Below are positions 21,695-34,900 of a stretch of 64,000 nt of DNA, piece by piece. The stretch is from Dysidea avara (lineage: Eukaryota > Porifera > Demospongiae > Dictyoceratida > Dysideidae). The stretch lies in the NCBI RefSeq assembly GCF_963678975.1, contig NC_089272.1, forward strand, positions 39,003,391-39,067,390, written 5' to 3'. The notes beneath the pieces were generated by a model. That model worked only from the letters and a program-made list of their open reading frames with translations, was not told the DNA's origin and made no database searches. How positions within the stretch are numbered: the first letter of the stretch is position 1; each line of letters begins with the position of its first letter. The translations under genes and the position numbers were made by a program.

Positions 21695-21959
21695 TAGCTA
21701 TGCTTTATTTTCATTTGTATGGCAATAGCATAAGTGACTTATTTTTGATGCATATCTATTATCGATAATATTAAGGCATGTGTAACGAGAATAGTAATAT
21801 AAAGGAGCAAAATAATATTATTTGGTTTTCTTTACTGGTAAGTGTTAGAATGTATTTCTTGTCTATTCTCTACTAGTCCTAGGTCCTAGTTACCGAATAG
21901 ATCAGTGGTTTTCACCAACCACAAAAACCCGTTATTTACATAATTACAGAACAATGGTA

Positions 21960-22660
21960 TACCACAATGGCTTCTGTGTGTGAGTGTGTGTATGTGTGTT
22001 TGCACACACACGAAACAAAGTCTTTGGCTGTTGTAGCTGCAGCACCTGTGTGCTTCTCTGGTACAGAAATTAGCTGAGACAAATCCCTATGGTGAAAGGA
22101 CTATTAATCTGCTTTTTAATCTAATGGGTAAAGATGTGGGAACTGTGATTCTCACGTATTATGTGAGACATGGACAGTTGGCATTTACTTACCCAGTTAA
22201 CCTCAGATACCCATTGCATACACAGCTGTATAGTAAGTTAACACACATGTACATGCACGCGCGCACACATGCACACACACATGCACAAAGCAAATCCTTT
22301 GGCCACAGTCATGCCTACCCAGTGAACCAGCACTGGGACACCTGTGCGCTACTCAAGTGCTAGGAGTCAACATAGGCAAATCCTCCTGGGGCAGGACTAG
22401 TGACCCACAGGAGGCTGTACCATGTCCCATAGGTAAAGGTGTGGGCACCCGAAGTCCCACCTGGACCTTCACCCGTTTTGTGAGACATGGACAGTTGGGA
22501 ATTTGCTTCCCCAGTTAATACCAGATACACATTTATGTTACAGCTGGGTGGGCCTCTTCCCAAGTCCACACACATGTACACACTCACACACACAACCTTT
22601 GCGCATAGTGTGTGGTATGCATCGTGTATGTGTGTGCATGTGCACATACACAATGTAATT
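21960..22660. repeat. CA/TG-rich tract with a diverged direct duplication
   Basis: GTGAGACATGGACAGTTGG occurs at about 22162 and again at about 22480. Each copy is followed by similar 'cccagttaa..cagatac' sequence and then an ACACACATGTACA-rich stretch. This looks like an old duplication of about 150 bp. Nothing coding is seen. Confidence 0.5.
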
Positions 22661-22699
22661 CAGAGTGTCAAAAGCACAGACAATGAGCTACGTAGAATA

Positions 22700-23228
22700 A
22701 CAAGTTGACATTAAACCCAGACACAGATGTAGTAGTGTTTATAATATATTTTATTATGTAATTATTTATATGATCATTATTCATGTATTACATTGGAGTT
22801 TACAACTAACACACAACCATAATAAAAAAAGTCTAAATTTTCTGCAGTTTTACGTGTACTGTATACTATACTTTATATTTTTCCTGCATGTGGAAAAAGT
22901 AGTTCTTTTCAGTATGTTGTTGAAGTTATATTATATTTGAGTACACTGTACAAGTATTTGTGTAATGCCTTGTTTTTTTTAAATAGTGAGCACATGAAAT
23001 GAGCAAGTTTCTTACTTTAGAATATATCAGGATAACAGATGAAGGTAATATAGTAGTTGGAATTTTACTTATCTGGTGTTTACTGTACATATGGTAATGT
23101 TACTTCTAATACATGTAGATTTGCGTTAAATACATTACAATGTATATTTCAATGAACACTGTAACAGTTAATTGTGAAACAGAACTGCCTTGTAATAGTG
23201 TATTAATAATTAATTTATAAATGAAAGC
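22700..23228. other. intergenic, nothing recognised
   Basis: Very AT-rich sequence with no frame or repeat that I can assign. Confidence 0.35.
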
Positions 23229-23387
23229 AATAAAAGATAGTGAAACAAGAGATGAATGATGGTATTACAGCATAGCTCGGTGGGAAAATCCCTACATCAG
23301 CATGATTTTGTTCAATGCAAAAGTAGGGATTTCCCACCGAACTATGCTGTAATACCATCAGTCATCTCTTGTTTCACTACTTTTATT
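23229..23387. mobile_element. short fold-back MITE
   Basis: The arms AATAAAAGATAGTGAAACAAG and its complement enclose a second symmetric block (GGTATTACAGCATAG and partner), with a loop at about 23300. The 'aagggatt..cttgtttc' words are shared with the fold-back at 27814-28091. Confidence 0.75.
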
Positions 23388-23749
23388 CCTTGGATCCCTA
23401 TACTTCATTTGGTTTTCAATCTTTGCCTGTTTGTTTGGTTTTTTTTGTTATAGCATACAGCTATACACGTGTGACTGTTCTATTAGGGTGACTGCTGTAT
23501 TAGGGTATCTCGAGCCAGTCTTTCACTTACCAGTGGGTCACTATTTCATATTTTCACTGTGCTAGTATTATGAATACGGGGTGTGTCTGTCATCATGATC
23601 GAGTAAATAGATTGTTAAGAGGTGTGGTCTCAGTGCTCATAATCAATCATCATTAATTAACCAAGATTACGTTGATAGATGTGGTCTATTATGAAGTTAC
23701 AGGTATCTACTGATCGTAAGCATTTAAATAAGTTTGTGGCATCTAAATA

Positions 23750-24393
23750 TGTGACCGAATTTTGGAAAACCGTCGATATACCCACAACAGTACTTTTGTA
23801 ATAAAATGCATTTAAAAACTATGGGTAAAAAATGCAAGCTCCAGAAGAAAAATACTCAAGTTTTTATCGCCTCGCTGGTGGGCGAATTAAGCCTCCAATG
23901 GATAAATCTTGGGCATCATCGTGTTCGCCTGTCCATAGGGAGTACACAAATCTTTGTTTCATCTCCATACATGAAAAGATTCCAAAGTTACAGACGTTTG
24001 TTTACGTTGCAGTGATGAAAGAATTTACCGAAGATCGTTTTCAGTGAATTTGCCTTCCTTCTCGAACTAAGAAGCATACCTGGGGGAAAAAATATACCTT
24101 GGTGGATGCACAAATTCATGGCAAACACAATGAGCCAATAGTCAATTCCGTTTGTCGTTGTATCAGTAAGTTATGATGGTTTATGTAAGCGCCTGTAGAT
24201 TCTTTTCTCGATAGCTTCTGTACATATCAAATTATTTGCTCGTCCAGCTGTCTAGTGCTGTATTTCCAATGCTGCTTAACTTAGGAAGCTGAAACTTGGC
24301 TAGTCCATCCTCTGTCCCTGTAGAAAACAAAGAACAAATAAAAGGCATTTTGAAAATGTGCGGATATCGACGGTTTTCTAAAATTAGGTCACA
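23750..24393. mobile_element. TGTGACC-ended inverted-repeat element, 644 bp
   Basis: The left end TGTGACCGAATTTTGGAAAA and the right end TTTTCTAAAATTAGGTCACA are inverted, flanked by TA (23748-23749, 24394-24395). The similarity extends through the CCGTCGATAT/ATATCGACGG block. Overlapping 70-codon frames inside have no recognisable domain. Confidence 0.75.
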
Positions 24394-24666
24394 TATGCTA
24401 CTTTATTGCAAGAAGAAAGACAAAACCCAGCCTGATTGAAGATAAATTGAAAGACAAGACACAGAGGGCACACGCTCATCAAAACCCCAAAAGGCACACG
24501 CCACTGGTAGGTTTGTTATTGTGGCATAAAATAGTAGCCATGTGCTGTTTTGTATGGCCTCCAACCTTGCAACTATGAGACAGGCAGATGAAATTCGAGT
24601 TTCGGTGAAGTCTATAGTCAGTTGCCTGTATGTGTTTTCTTGTTTGTAATACTGCATTTGATGTTA

Positions 24667-25759
24667 GGGGTGGTCCACAATTTTCAGCTGTTTCGCGAGC
24701 GTACAAACCGTACGCTAGGGGGGAGGGGGTAAAATCACATGTATGCTTTTTAAAAATGCTGATCATGTGAGTTGGAAAGAAATCCGAATGCAGTGATAAG
24801 GCTCTAGTAAGCACTACTTCTACTTCATGCAATTCAGTGTCCAATTAAACGGTGGACTAAGTGAGCTCATGCTGTTAATGAATGGGCCCAAGCCAACACA
24901 TGTGCTTTGGCGAACTCTGGAAAACAGTGCCAGGGCTAGGTTAAGCTAGCTAGCTACCAATGAAATGAGGCTTTATAAGCTGAAGGCAAAGATAAACCAT
25001 GTTTCAAACTACAGGTAGGAACAGTTATCAGCGTGATAACACATACTACAGGCTTTATATACTTTTATAACAGTACTGACTTACTTATTTTTCTTTAGTC
25101 TTAGTCTATATAGCAATTAACACTGATAAACGATTACAATTGAATGGCATCTAGCTACACTGGTTGTTGCTTTTGTTTAGTATCTGCAGAAGGTGTTGTT
25201 GTGGGTTTAGGAATACTATTGGGTATGGGAGGCTGGATTATGTGGGTACTAATTTGTTCACACTACATAGTTGTGGTAGTTGTGGTAGTTGTGGGTTGCC
25301 CATAGAGAAAACCTGTCTCTGCAGAGTATACCCACATCTCCTGACTCCAGTCCACTTCAGACTATGGTGAAAACACCCTACAGACTAGTACTGCTGTTGC
25401 TACTGCCAGTGATATGGTTTTGTATGAACACATCGAAGATGACCAAGAACAAGTTGTTTCTATGATGTGTATGTACACATTTGCAAATGTGCATCAGGTT
25501 AATACTAATGCCCGCTGTGTGTAGGAACATTTCCTTCAGGATATCAGCTTCAAAAGCATCTAAATGATAAGTTGCCTAAAAGACAAAACAAACACCATAC
25601 ATGAATTTTGCGATATTAAAGTGTCTGGGTGTTTGTTCTGCTATACAATACATCCATGTGTCAACAATTATACAGTACGCTTTTGGCTGGGGGGAGGGGG
25701 TCAGAAAAAAGAGTACTCTTTGTACGCTTGCAAAAAAGCTGAAAATTGTAGACCACCCC
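24667..25759. mobile_element. PIF/Harbinger-like non-autonomous element, about 1.1 kb
   Basis: The ends are GGGGTGGTCCACAATTTTCA and its complement GAAAATTGTAGACCACCCC, with matching subterminal TACGCT/AGCGTA blocks. TTA flanks both sides (24664-24666, 25760-25762), the 3-bp target typical of PIF/Harbinger. No transposase frame is seen inside. Confidence 0.65.
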
Positions 25760-25762
25760 TTA

Positions 25763-26487
25763 AGTGAATTGAGAATTTTCTGCAAAGGTGATTTTCGTCA
25801 TGTAAGATGTCTCTAGGACAATTTTTAAAGCGACATTATAGGCAGCGTTCATCGCTTTTGGGAGGATCCCTACTTTAACAGTACTACCGTACTGTTTGAT
25901 AATGAATAAGTTGCCTATGTACATGTTCAGTACTGCCATAGATTTTCTAATGTTCTCCATGGATGACATACCGTAAATTCCACAATACTTTCCATGGATC
26001 TACGTATTGGTCAACAGTGGAGCCAGACAGACCATTCTGTTAAAGTATTCACAGAATCTATGACCATCCAAGGAGTACTTGCCAAATGTTAAAGTGTCCG
26101 CGGAATCCATGGATACTCTGAGTACCCAAGGATGTACTCAGCAAGATAGAGGCAGGGTGACCCCTCTGGCAAAGTACAGGGTTGTATCCATGGATTCTGT
26201 GAATTCTTTGACAGAGGGGTTCCGCTGGCTTTACATTGATGGCAGTACTTGGTGCATCTTTGGATGGTCAGGTATCCATGATTCTGAAAAAAGGTACACA
26301 ATTGTGTTCCAGTGGCATCCATGGAAAGTTGTGGTAAAGTCCATTACCGCACTAGACTACCCTCACACACATAACCCACATACTGAAAGTCGGAAACAAT
26401 AAAATACATGTATCATGCATTTATGCTGAGGCTGTCACATATACATGGTGCATGTACAGCAATTTATATACATTTTTTTTTTCTCAG
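25763..26487. other. upstream region of the NLR gene
   Basis: It contains several diverged GAATCCATGGAT-like words (about 25985-26330), perhaps a decayed repeat. The first exon carrying the start codon of the NLR gene should lie here or further left, but I cannot identify it. Confidence 0.35.
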
Positions 26488-26778
26488 TTCTGAACAGTAC
26501 ACCACTGTTAAAAGACCTATTTAGAGTTATAACACCTGACTATGCTGCTCACTGGAAAGTCATTGGAGCTTTACTTGGATTATCAACAACATGTCTTGAT
26601 GAAACAGAGACCACAAATCCAACAAATCTGCAGTGGTGTTGTAATGAAATGCTAAAGATTTGGTTAGCCAGGAATACTAGTGCCACATGGAAAGATATTC
26701 TTATAGCAATTGATTCTCCTACCATAACACAGGGTGTTCCTTCATTAGTAGCTGTACAACCAACCGGTCCTTTAAATG
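26488..26778 (+). CDS. Death-domain exon of NLR gene
   Basis: The exon lies between a polypyrimidine tract ending CTCAG and a GTATGT donor. It is 291 nt and symmetric phase 1-1. The 97 residues fit a Death domain: PLLKDLFRVI, then HWKVIGALLGL, NLQWCCNEMLKIWL and TWKDILIAI correspond to helices 1-2, 3-5 and 6. Death domains mediate homotypic assembly of signalling complexes. Joined to the next exon at 31945, the frame continues without a break, giving the Death-NACHT-LRR order known from sponge and cnidarian NLR-like genes. The start-codon exon upstream was not found. Splice sites are predicted from sequence only. Confidence 0.8.
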
Positions 26779-27813
26779 GTATGTGTATAATGTTTTTTTT
26801 TGTATTTTTTTTTAATCTGTTGGTTATTGAATGCATTTGATCATTAAGGTGTTTATGGCTTGCCTTGGCAGTGCTATTTAAGAAATTGTCCTGTGCTTTT
26901 TCCTGGTTCTGTCAAGTGTCTGCCTTCTGCATTTATCCTTCTCTTTATCATGAACCACGATAGTGGGTTCATAATAGGGATCGCATATGTTTTTTTGCAA
27001 AAACTCTAATAGAACGCATGCCTAAAATTCACATTGGAAGGCATCCTCCAACACAAAGCCACCCTCTGGTGGTTATTTGCAATGAGTATTGGTCCACTAG
27101 TAAGTATCAAGTCAAAAGGAAATAGTATGTGTATTTGGGTCTAAACTGAAATTTGCCATTTTGTTCATATTATTATTGTTCATAATATTATTTTGTTTCA
27201 CTCATGTACAGTAAAAGTTATCCATTTTTTCGTGCTAACAACTATATAGCCATGTTTACTGAGCCCTTCCGTGTGTCCATGACCTATTTTTGATTTCGGT
27301 TTCGGATGGAAACAGCCCAAACCGGGCCGTTTCTTCTTGCCGAAATGCCATTATGCACGAGAAGCCATACACGATTGCACTCAGTGTTAGGTATTTTGGT
27401 GTGCACTGCTTGTGGCTAATAGAATCCGTCTTTATTAAACTCAGTATAGGCCAGGAAGCTTAAATCTGTGATGAAGACTTTGTTGCAGTGCTTTTTTTGT
27501 TTTTTTCTTCGCTCCATGATTTTTGTACGTTGGCGGGTTATCCAGATTAAATACTCTAATAATGCAATCAAGTGTATAACAACAATCCTTGCACTGAATT
27601 TGACAGCTATTAAAGGCACCAGTAATGTAAATTGTAGCTCATTAGGAGACTCTCAGTCTGTATGCACATTGCAATTTGATCAGTTTCTTGTGTGTAAACT
27701 GAAACGTTGATGGCGTTACTATGTAGAATGTAAAATTACACTATTCACCACAGTCTTCATTATCAATCAAAGAAATCCATACTCCATCACTTGATTAATA
27801 AAAAGTACATAAA

Positions 27814-28091
27814 CTAGATGAATAAAAATATGAAAATTTTAAGAGGGAGAATAGGAATCGCTGAAAAAAGCCACAAAAAAAGAAGGGATTGCTGGGATGG
27901 TAATGTAAACCACAAATCCCTATTTTGACTCTTTTCAAAATGACAGAGCATGTAACTAAAGATTTATGACAGAGAGTCAAAATAGGGATGTGTGGTTTAC
28001 ATTACTGTCACAACAATCCCTTCTTGTTTCATGGCTTATTTCAGCGATCCCTATTCTCCCTCTTAAAATTTTCACTTTTTAATTAATCTAG
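27814..28091. mobile_element. fold-back MITE in NLR intron
   Basis: The ends CTAGATGAATAAAAATATG and TTTTTAATTAATCTAG are inverted, followed by matching AATTTTAAGAGGGAGAATAG and ATCCCTATTTTGACTC blocks on both arms, with a loop near 27945. There is no coding capacity. Confidence 0.8.
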
Positions 28092-29221
28092 TTTGTCATC
28101 AGTACATTCTCATCTTCTTAATACACACTCAGAAGTTATTTTCAGTATTGACAGTTTCCTTAGAGGAGTGTATTTAGATGCTACTAAACTATATGAAGTT
28201 CTTAAGCTACTGTAAGGGAGAGTAGATACATGAAACTACACTTATTAAACAATCTCATGGTACCATGCCCTTAAGTGATCAGAACACACTGCTATGCCCT
28301 GCAATCAGCTGCAATTTTGTTGTAAAAAACAAGACATGGTATTGAACCACACTCCTTAATCTATTGTACATCTCAGCAGCAAGATCAATATACTCTAGTG
28401 GAGCAGTCACAGCCATAAAACTAGTGCAATAAAATTATTTAGATTAAGTAAGGTTCAAGAGATATAAAGTAGTCCAACAAGATATATGAATGATGTTAGC
28501 TATGTGGAAAATCCCTTCTTTGGCAGTGGTGGTAACATACCAATGCATTTTCCCTCATATCTATTATTTGTACATCTGTTGTTTCATCACTTGAACGCTA
28601 CTTCATTGTTTTTATAAACTAAATATTTTTAATTATAAGATTTAAACTGAACATGTACGAGTACCTGTAGTTATTCAGGTACCCTTGAAGTTTCATATAG
28701 GGTACATTATAATAACCCTCAAGTGTAAGAAGCCCATTATGAGTCAACAGGGCATGAGTTGGTGAAAAGGGAAATTACATTATTATTATGACAGGAAAAC
28801 CTGTTACGGATATGTAGTGACTAGGCTCATTTCCAGTTATTTGTTTTAATGCACTAACACACAGTAGTTCGCTCTTAAAGCAAAGCAAAAAAGTTATGTA
28901 CGTGTAAGTAGCATCACATGAATACATTCATGGGGGCTTTCATTCAACTGTTTATAAATTACATAGAAGTGAGATTGTATAAGCCTATGAGATATACATA
29001 CCTGCCCTACAACTAGCTTTGGGGCTTTAATTTTACTAGTCTTCACTCTTTACTACATACAGGTCTGGAATGACAAAGAGTGAAGATATTTCAATCGTGT
29101 AAATGTATCTATTTTTGTTGTTTTAAAATTAATCCGCACAAACACAGCCCAGCTGTGAAAAAATAATGCGGCCTATTTTTGTTACCTTAAAATTATTTTT
29201 CTGTAAAATTATCACATGAAC

Positions 29222-29470
29222 TCTCAACAGGCTGACTTTTTGTAATGACTTCTAATGTAGCTGAACTCTCTATGGGGTGACTTGTTGTGGAGCTGAACTG
29301 TGTACAGGATGACTTGCAGTTGAACTCTCTATTGGGTAATTTGTTTGCAGCTGAACCTCTACAAGGTGACTTTTTCATAGCTGAACTCTCTCTCCGGAGT
29401 CACTGGTTTGTAGCTGAACCTCTACAGTTTGTAGCTGAACTTTCTTAGACTATAGGGTGTCTTGCTACAT
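29222..29470. repeat. dispersed run of the TAGCTGAACTCTCTACA minisatellite
   Basis: Six to eight imperfect units (GCTGAACTCTCTA..GGTGACTT) match the large array at 9590-10545 in the same orientation. Confidence 0.7.
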
Positions 29471-29667
29471 TGCTGAGCAATATACTGGGTGACTTCACAT
29501 AACTGCTGGGTGACTTGTAATGTACATAGTACAGTCCACTCATCAATTTAATGAACATGTGTAACATGCAACAACTCAGCATATGTCACAAAACCACGTT
29601 GTGTTTGCCATGCATTGATGTCATGGAGGAATTTTGCATGGCACACGCATGTGGCAATATGCTATAA

Positions 29668-29985
29668 CTGTAGTCCTGGGCGATACTGAAAATAATGCTA
29701 TTCGATATATTGACAAGCTTATATTTACGATATGATTAAATATTGACTATAAATAAATTTTTCAAGCAGTGAGACTAGTAACATCACAAGACACATTATT
29801 GCATCATAGTATATCATAGAATGTAAAATGGTGCCAGACAGCAGTTGGAATTTGCCCATAATCGAATTTCCTTTCCTTGTAGGTATATAGCAAGTGCAAG
29901 AAACACAACCACAAGCCAGATTTAACTTGGCGATATAGGCGATATTGGCAATTATATATGACCGGATCTGCAAAAACAGGACATA
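29668..29985. mobile_element. hAT-like repeat fragment (GGGCGATACT start)
   Basis: CTGGGCGATACTGAAAATAA and the later 'ggcgatataggcgatattgg' resemble the ends of the element at 19665-20071. No target duplication was found. Confidence 0.4.
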
Positions 29986-30764
29986 ATCGCATATTTTTCG
30001 AATTCCTGTTTATTAAATAGTTGTAATCTACTTAGCCAAGTGTACCCACTGGCAAATTTTCAGCTTCATATGCCAATAACTTTGGGAGTTACAGCCCTAC
30101 AAAGTAGCAATAACAGAAAAATTGATTTGTACAGCAAGTATATGGAAATAAATTACAGATGCTGACAAAAATGGTTGGGGTAGGACACTTTCCATTCCAA
30201 ATTTGAGTCAGCCATCATTGAGATATGTGCTTACAAACTTTATCTTATTTTCTTCATCTTCGGCTTGTATATAAAAATCATAATAACTGGTGCTTACTTT
30301 GATCAATTAACTTTAAACTGAAGGGCAATAAGAGAATAATGCAGCACATTTACAGTCCAAAATTTGTACAAATTAGAGACTAATGTGTGATTATGCAAAA
30401 ATGCAAATGTGCCTGCAGGATAGACTTCTTGACAGAATAGCTCGAAAACCAGTCTATATGTACATGAAGTAACTATCGTAATACAAACCTTTTGTGGTTT
30501 GACAGAAATTGAGATGATGGCTGTAGAGTTATAACAACAATACTAACCATACTGTATGTAACAAGCCCACAATCTAGTTTCATAAATAAAACTACTTTAT
30601 TGATACTTCTACCAGACAAACCACTGAAGGGAATAATGAAACTTGCAATGTAAGTGGATTAATTACTGTAGAAGAGCCTTTCAGTTGTTAAGAAGAATTT
30701 GGATAAAATTAATAATGCAAAAACCAACTACATATAACCAATGTGCAATTGAGATACTCTAATA

Positions 30765-31080
30765 GCAGTCACCCTATTAGAGCATTCAGCTACATTACAA
30801 GTCACCCATGCAGGAGAGGATTCAACATTACAGTAGAGAATGCAGCTATGTAATGTCATCCAGTTTAGCTGCATTATAAGTCTTCCTGTAAAAGGTCTAG
30901 AGAGTTTAACTACATTATAAATCACCTTGTAGAGAATTCAGTTACACTACACATCTCCCCGAGAGAGTTCAGCTACATGCTTACAAAGTAGAGAATTCAG
31001 CTACAGTACTCACAAGTCACCCAGTAAAGAGTTCAGCTACAATACTTACAAGTCACCCACTAGAGAATTCAGCTATGCAA
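30765..31080. repeat. minisatellite units, opposite orientation
   Basis: Repeated (A)GAGTTCAGCTACA..AAGTCACC units are the reverse complement of the array at 9590-10545. Confidence 0.7.
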
Positions 31081-31944
31081 CAATGATTGTTCCTATCACT
31101 AAAAACATATTACAAGGTAAGGAGAACACAATACCTATACTAATAGCATTATATCGGCCTGACAGGGTCTAACTTAGAATTGAGAAGGCTCTAGTCCACC
31201 TGTGGCCAGTGTCTTAGTGTCACCATGCATGGCATACTACACAGGTATACAGAGCTGGGCAATATTTCAATATATTGGCAATATCATGATATTGAACTAC
31301 ACAATATATCATATCAAGGTAAATTATAGAGCCACAATAATATTGTCTATACAATATGTGACCAGATCTGCGAAAAGGGGACATAATCGCACAAGCCTAA
31401 CTTTACAGTATAAAGCATTGAATACATTGGGTAAAATACTTGCGTATTATTGAAAAAATTCCGTAAATTATCTTTGAAGAAACTACCAATAACTACCAAT
31501 AAATACCTGGATATCATCTTATTCGCCTGCGCACGAGGAGTTGGAAAACCTTTGTTTTGTTGCAATAGACCCATGGATAAGTAAGTTATGAGCATTTGTT
31601 TAAGTCACGTCGCAACAATCATACGCCAGCAATTTTTAATCACGTATTTCACATTTGTATGCAGTGAGGAAGGGTAAGTAACAGAAAAACACACCCAGTA
31701 ATTGATTTCCCTGTTCATGGGACTTTCTACATCAAAACTGGTTAATTTTCATTCAAGCACTTCAAGCTATGGATGCAGGAACGAAACATTTTCTTGGTTC
31801 TTGTAAAATACACACGTGTCTGTGCACACCCTCACCAGCTGTACTTGGTCACACAATGCACTATCGTGTGTCCTGATGTGTATGTGTTCATTATTTTCTT
31901 GATTAAGTAATGTACTTTATATTAAGCTGTTCTTTCCTTTACAG

Positions 31945-34900
31945 CTCATCAGATAATCTCGCAATTATCTGATTTTGTCAAAACAAACTACATAAAGGGT
32001 AGGTACTATTCCCAAGAAGGAATATGGCAGCTCTTGCACCCAAAACATTTTGATAATGCACTATTGATACATCATTTGGAAGGACATGGTGAAAAGATCA
32101 TTTCTAACGTAGCTGCCTTGATGAGAGAAGGTCTTGTAGATTGTACCAATCGGTTACCACAACCTGATAATGTAGAAACTGAATCTGACAGTTCAATAAG
32201 ATCACATAATATTGCTGTCGCTTTTAAACCATTTGAGAAACATGATGGTACAACAGTCACACCAGAGGTAATAATTATCAGTGGTGCCCCAGGAATGGGG
32301 AAAACAACACTTTGTAAAGAAATGGCTTATCAATGGGCAAAGGGTCAATTTCTTGATAACAATTGTCTGGTGTTTTTCGTATATTTGCGAGACCCTGAAA
32401 CACAAAAAATCTGTGATTTACAAAGTTTTATCCACTACTTTTATAATTTTGACAAGGCTGCTGTAGAGTTCTCTAAACAGTGTGCAGATGTTCTCATTGA
32501 AAGAGATAACAAAGATGTAACAATATTATTGGTAGGGTTTGATGAATACTTTGATGTCTCTGGTGATCTATTCCTTACTGGCATATTAAATCAGAAAGTA
32601 GCTTGTTTTGCACAAAGTAAATTGGTTATCACATGTGGGCCTATTGCAACTGATAAACTACAACATGTTGCAGACGTTAAGGTAGATTTGTTGGGATTTA
32701 TTGATAAAAGCAAAAAAGCTTACATCCAGAAGGAGCTACAAAGTTCTCCTAATAAAATAGAAAAGTTGTCTTCGTTTTTAGATGAAAACAGTGCAATTAA
32801 CAGTGTTTGTAGTGTTCCTATGATAATGTCCATTCTAGTGTATACCTTCAAGGAAGTTGATGAGTTACCTGCTGATCAAGCTGAGTTGTATGAACGTTTT
32901 ATTGCTCTTACAATATCCCAGTATTTAGAAGAGCTTGATAATAATCCTGATTTTAAAGTGCTACGTTTACAGCATTTGCCAGAATATTACCAGCAATATG
33001 TCATAGAAGTATCAAAGTTGGCTTTCACTTTGAAAGATGACAATAAAATTGTTTTTACTCAAGAAGATTTAGAAACACTTTGCCCTAATCTGGCGTCAGC
33101 CGACAAAAAGTTACAAGAACTTGGTTTACTGAAATCTGGACTATATTTTAGTATGAAAAGGATTGAAAATAGCTATTCTTTCAAATTTCTTCATGTAGCA
33201 ATTCAGGAGTTCTTAGTAACTTATTATATTAATTCCTTAACTCCAAGTGTTCGGTTTGATTTGTTGAAGAAAACATTTTTTGTTAAGAAATATGCAGACA
33301 CAGGACTGCTGTTTGTAAAAAATTCTAATAAAAATGTGATGTTTGATTTTTTTGAATATTTGATCTATGGCACACCATGTGAGGAGCTAAAAGTTAAGGC
33401 AATTCCCAAAATTGCTGACCTTGGTCCGCTTGAAGCATTTACTCAGTTAGCAAAGCTTTGTACTGAGGATTCCACTTTGACTCATTCTAAACTGTTGTGT
33501 TTTAAAAATAGTAAAGTTGAGCTATACAAAAGGGACACTTCATCAAATTCTCTAGAAAACTTTATTTTGTATAGTAAACTTGTTGCAGTTAAAGTTGACT
33601 GGAATAAAGTATACTTGTCAGTGTGTTGTGCTAGAAGCAGCCATAGTCAATCTTTGGAGACATTAGTAATTGACAAAAGTAAACAAGAGGGTGTGTATGT
33701 TAAACTAGCATCACACTTGAATGAAAATACTCTTCTGTCAGTAGTGATCGTTAATGCTGTGTCGATGGCTGCATACAGGGCTACTAAACAGCAAATCATC
33801 GGTGGATATGATATGAATGACTCAATTTCTCACATAACAATGAGGCAATGTGCCATAGATGAAGAAACTGCTGAGAAAATGTCACATTACATTAGTAAAA
33901 GCTGTATGGTGACGGCAGCATTTATTGGATGTACTTTTAATAATTTTGGGCACAAAATAGTGTTTAATGGTTTTAGCTCTATCAGTACTTTACAAATTTT
34001 ATTTTTTGATAATGCAAACATTGATGAGACAACAGCCATTGCACTGTCATCAGTAATTTCAAATAATACTAAATTGTTTCTATTAGATATTTCTAATTGC
34101 AATATGCAGAAAGACGCTGGAATAATAGCCTCAGCTTTGAGGAATATTTCAACTATTACTACATTGAGCCTTTCAGATAACAGAATTCCAGGCTGTGTAG
34201 CTGATGATTTAGCTATTGCTATTTATGTCAATTGTAAATTGGAAAGACTTCGTTTAGCTGATAACAATTTACAACATCAAGGAGCTGTTGTAGCCTCAGC
34301 TTTAAGTCAGATTACAAAATTGGTAGAACTAAATTTAAGTAATAACAACATGACAGATAAAGTAGCTGATGAATTATCACTCGCTATTGAAAGCAACAAG
34401 TCACTGCAAGTGTTACGTATTGGAGGTAATGATCTGAGAAGTGATGGTGTTATTAAAATTGCCAATTCCATTAGTCGATTATCTAAATTGCGAATACTTG
34501 CAATTAATGATAACCAGATTACTGAAGAAGCAGCTGATGCAATAGCAGTTGCTATATCCTGTAATATTCAGTTAGAAGTATTAAATCTCAATAGCAATTT
34601 ACTCAAGAAGGGAATTACTATAATAGCAAATGCACTGCACACCAATAACATTCCACTTGAAACATTAGCAATTAGCAACAATCAAATACCAGAGGAAGCA
34701 GCTGATGCTTTAGCAGCTGCCATTAGGAGCAACTGTTTGTTGGAAGTCTTAAATTTGTATAGCAATGACCTCCGTGATAGTGGAATAATTACAATTGCTC
34801 AATCACTGGCTAATTTGTCATCGTTGAAATATGTTTATGTTGGTAATAATAGAATTACTGACAAAGCTGCAGATGCAATAGCATCTGTAATACTTGCGAA

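Larger units (their letters stand above)
26779..31944 (+). other. 5.2-kb intron of the NLR gene, filled with repeats
   Basis: It is bounded by GTATGT and a CTTTCCTTTACAG acceptor, phase 1. It contains the fold-back at 27814-28091, minisatellite units at 29222-29470 and 30765-31080, a lone fold-back end near 29135, hAT-like GGGCGATAC fragments near 29670-29960 and 31257, and TGTGACC-family ends near 29957 and 31357. No other gene is seen. Confidence 0.65.

Noticed and set aside
22124..22708. Frames of 73-97 codons in the CA-rich duplicated tract
   Set aside because: The His/Thr/Cys-rich content derives from CACACA runs on both strands.
23806..24047. Two overlapping 70-codon frames
   Set aside because: They lie inside the TGTGACC-ended MITE and resemble no transposase.
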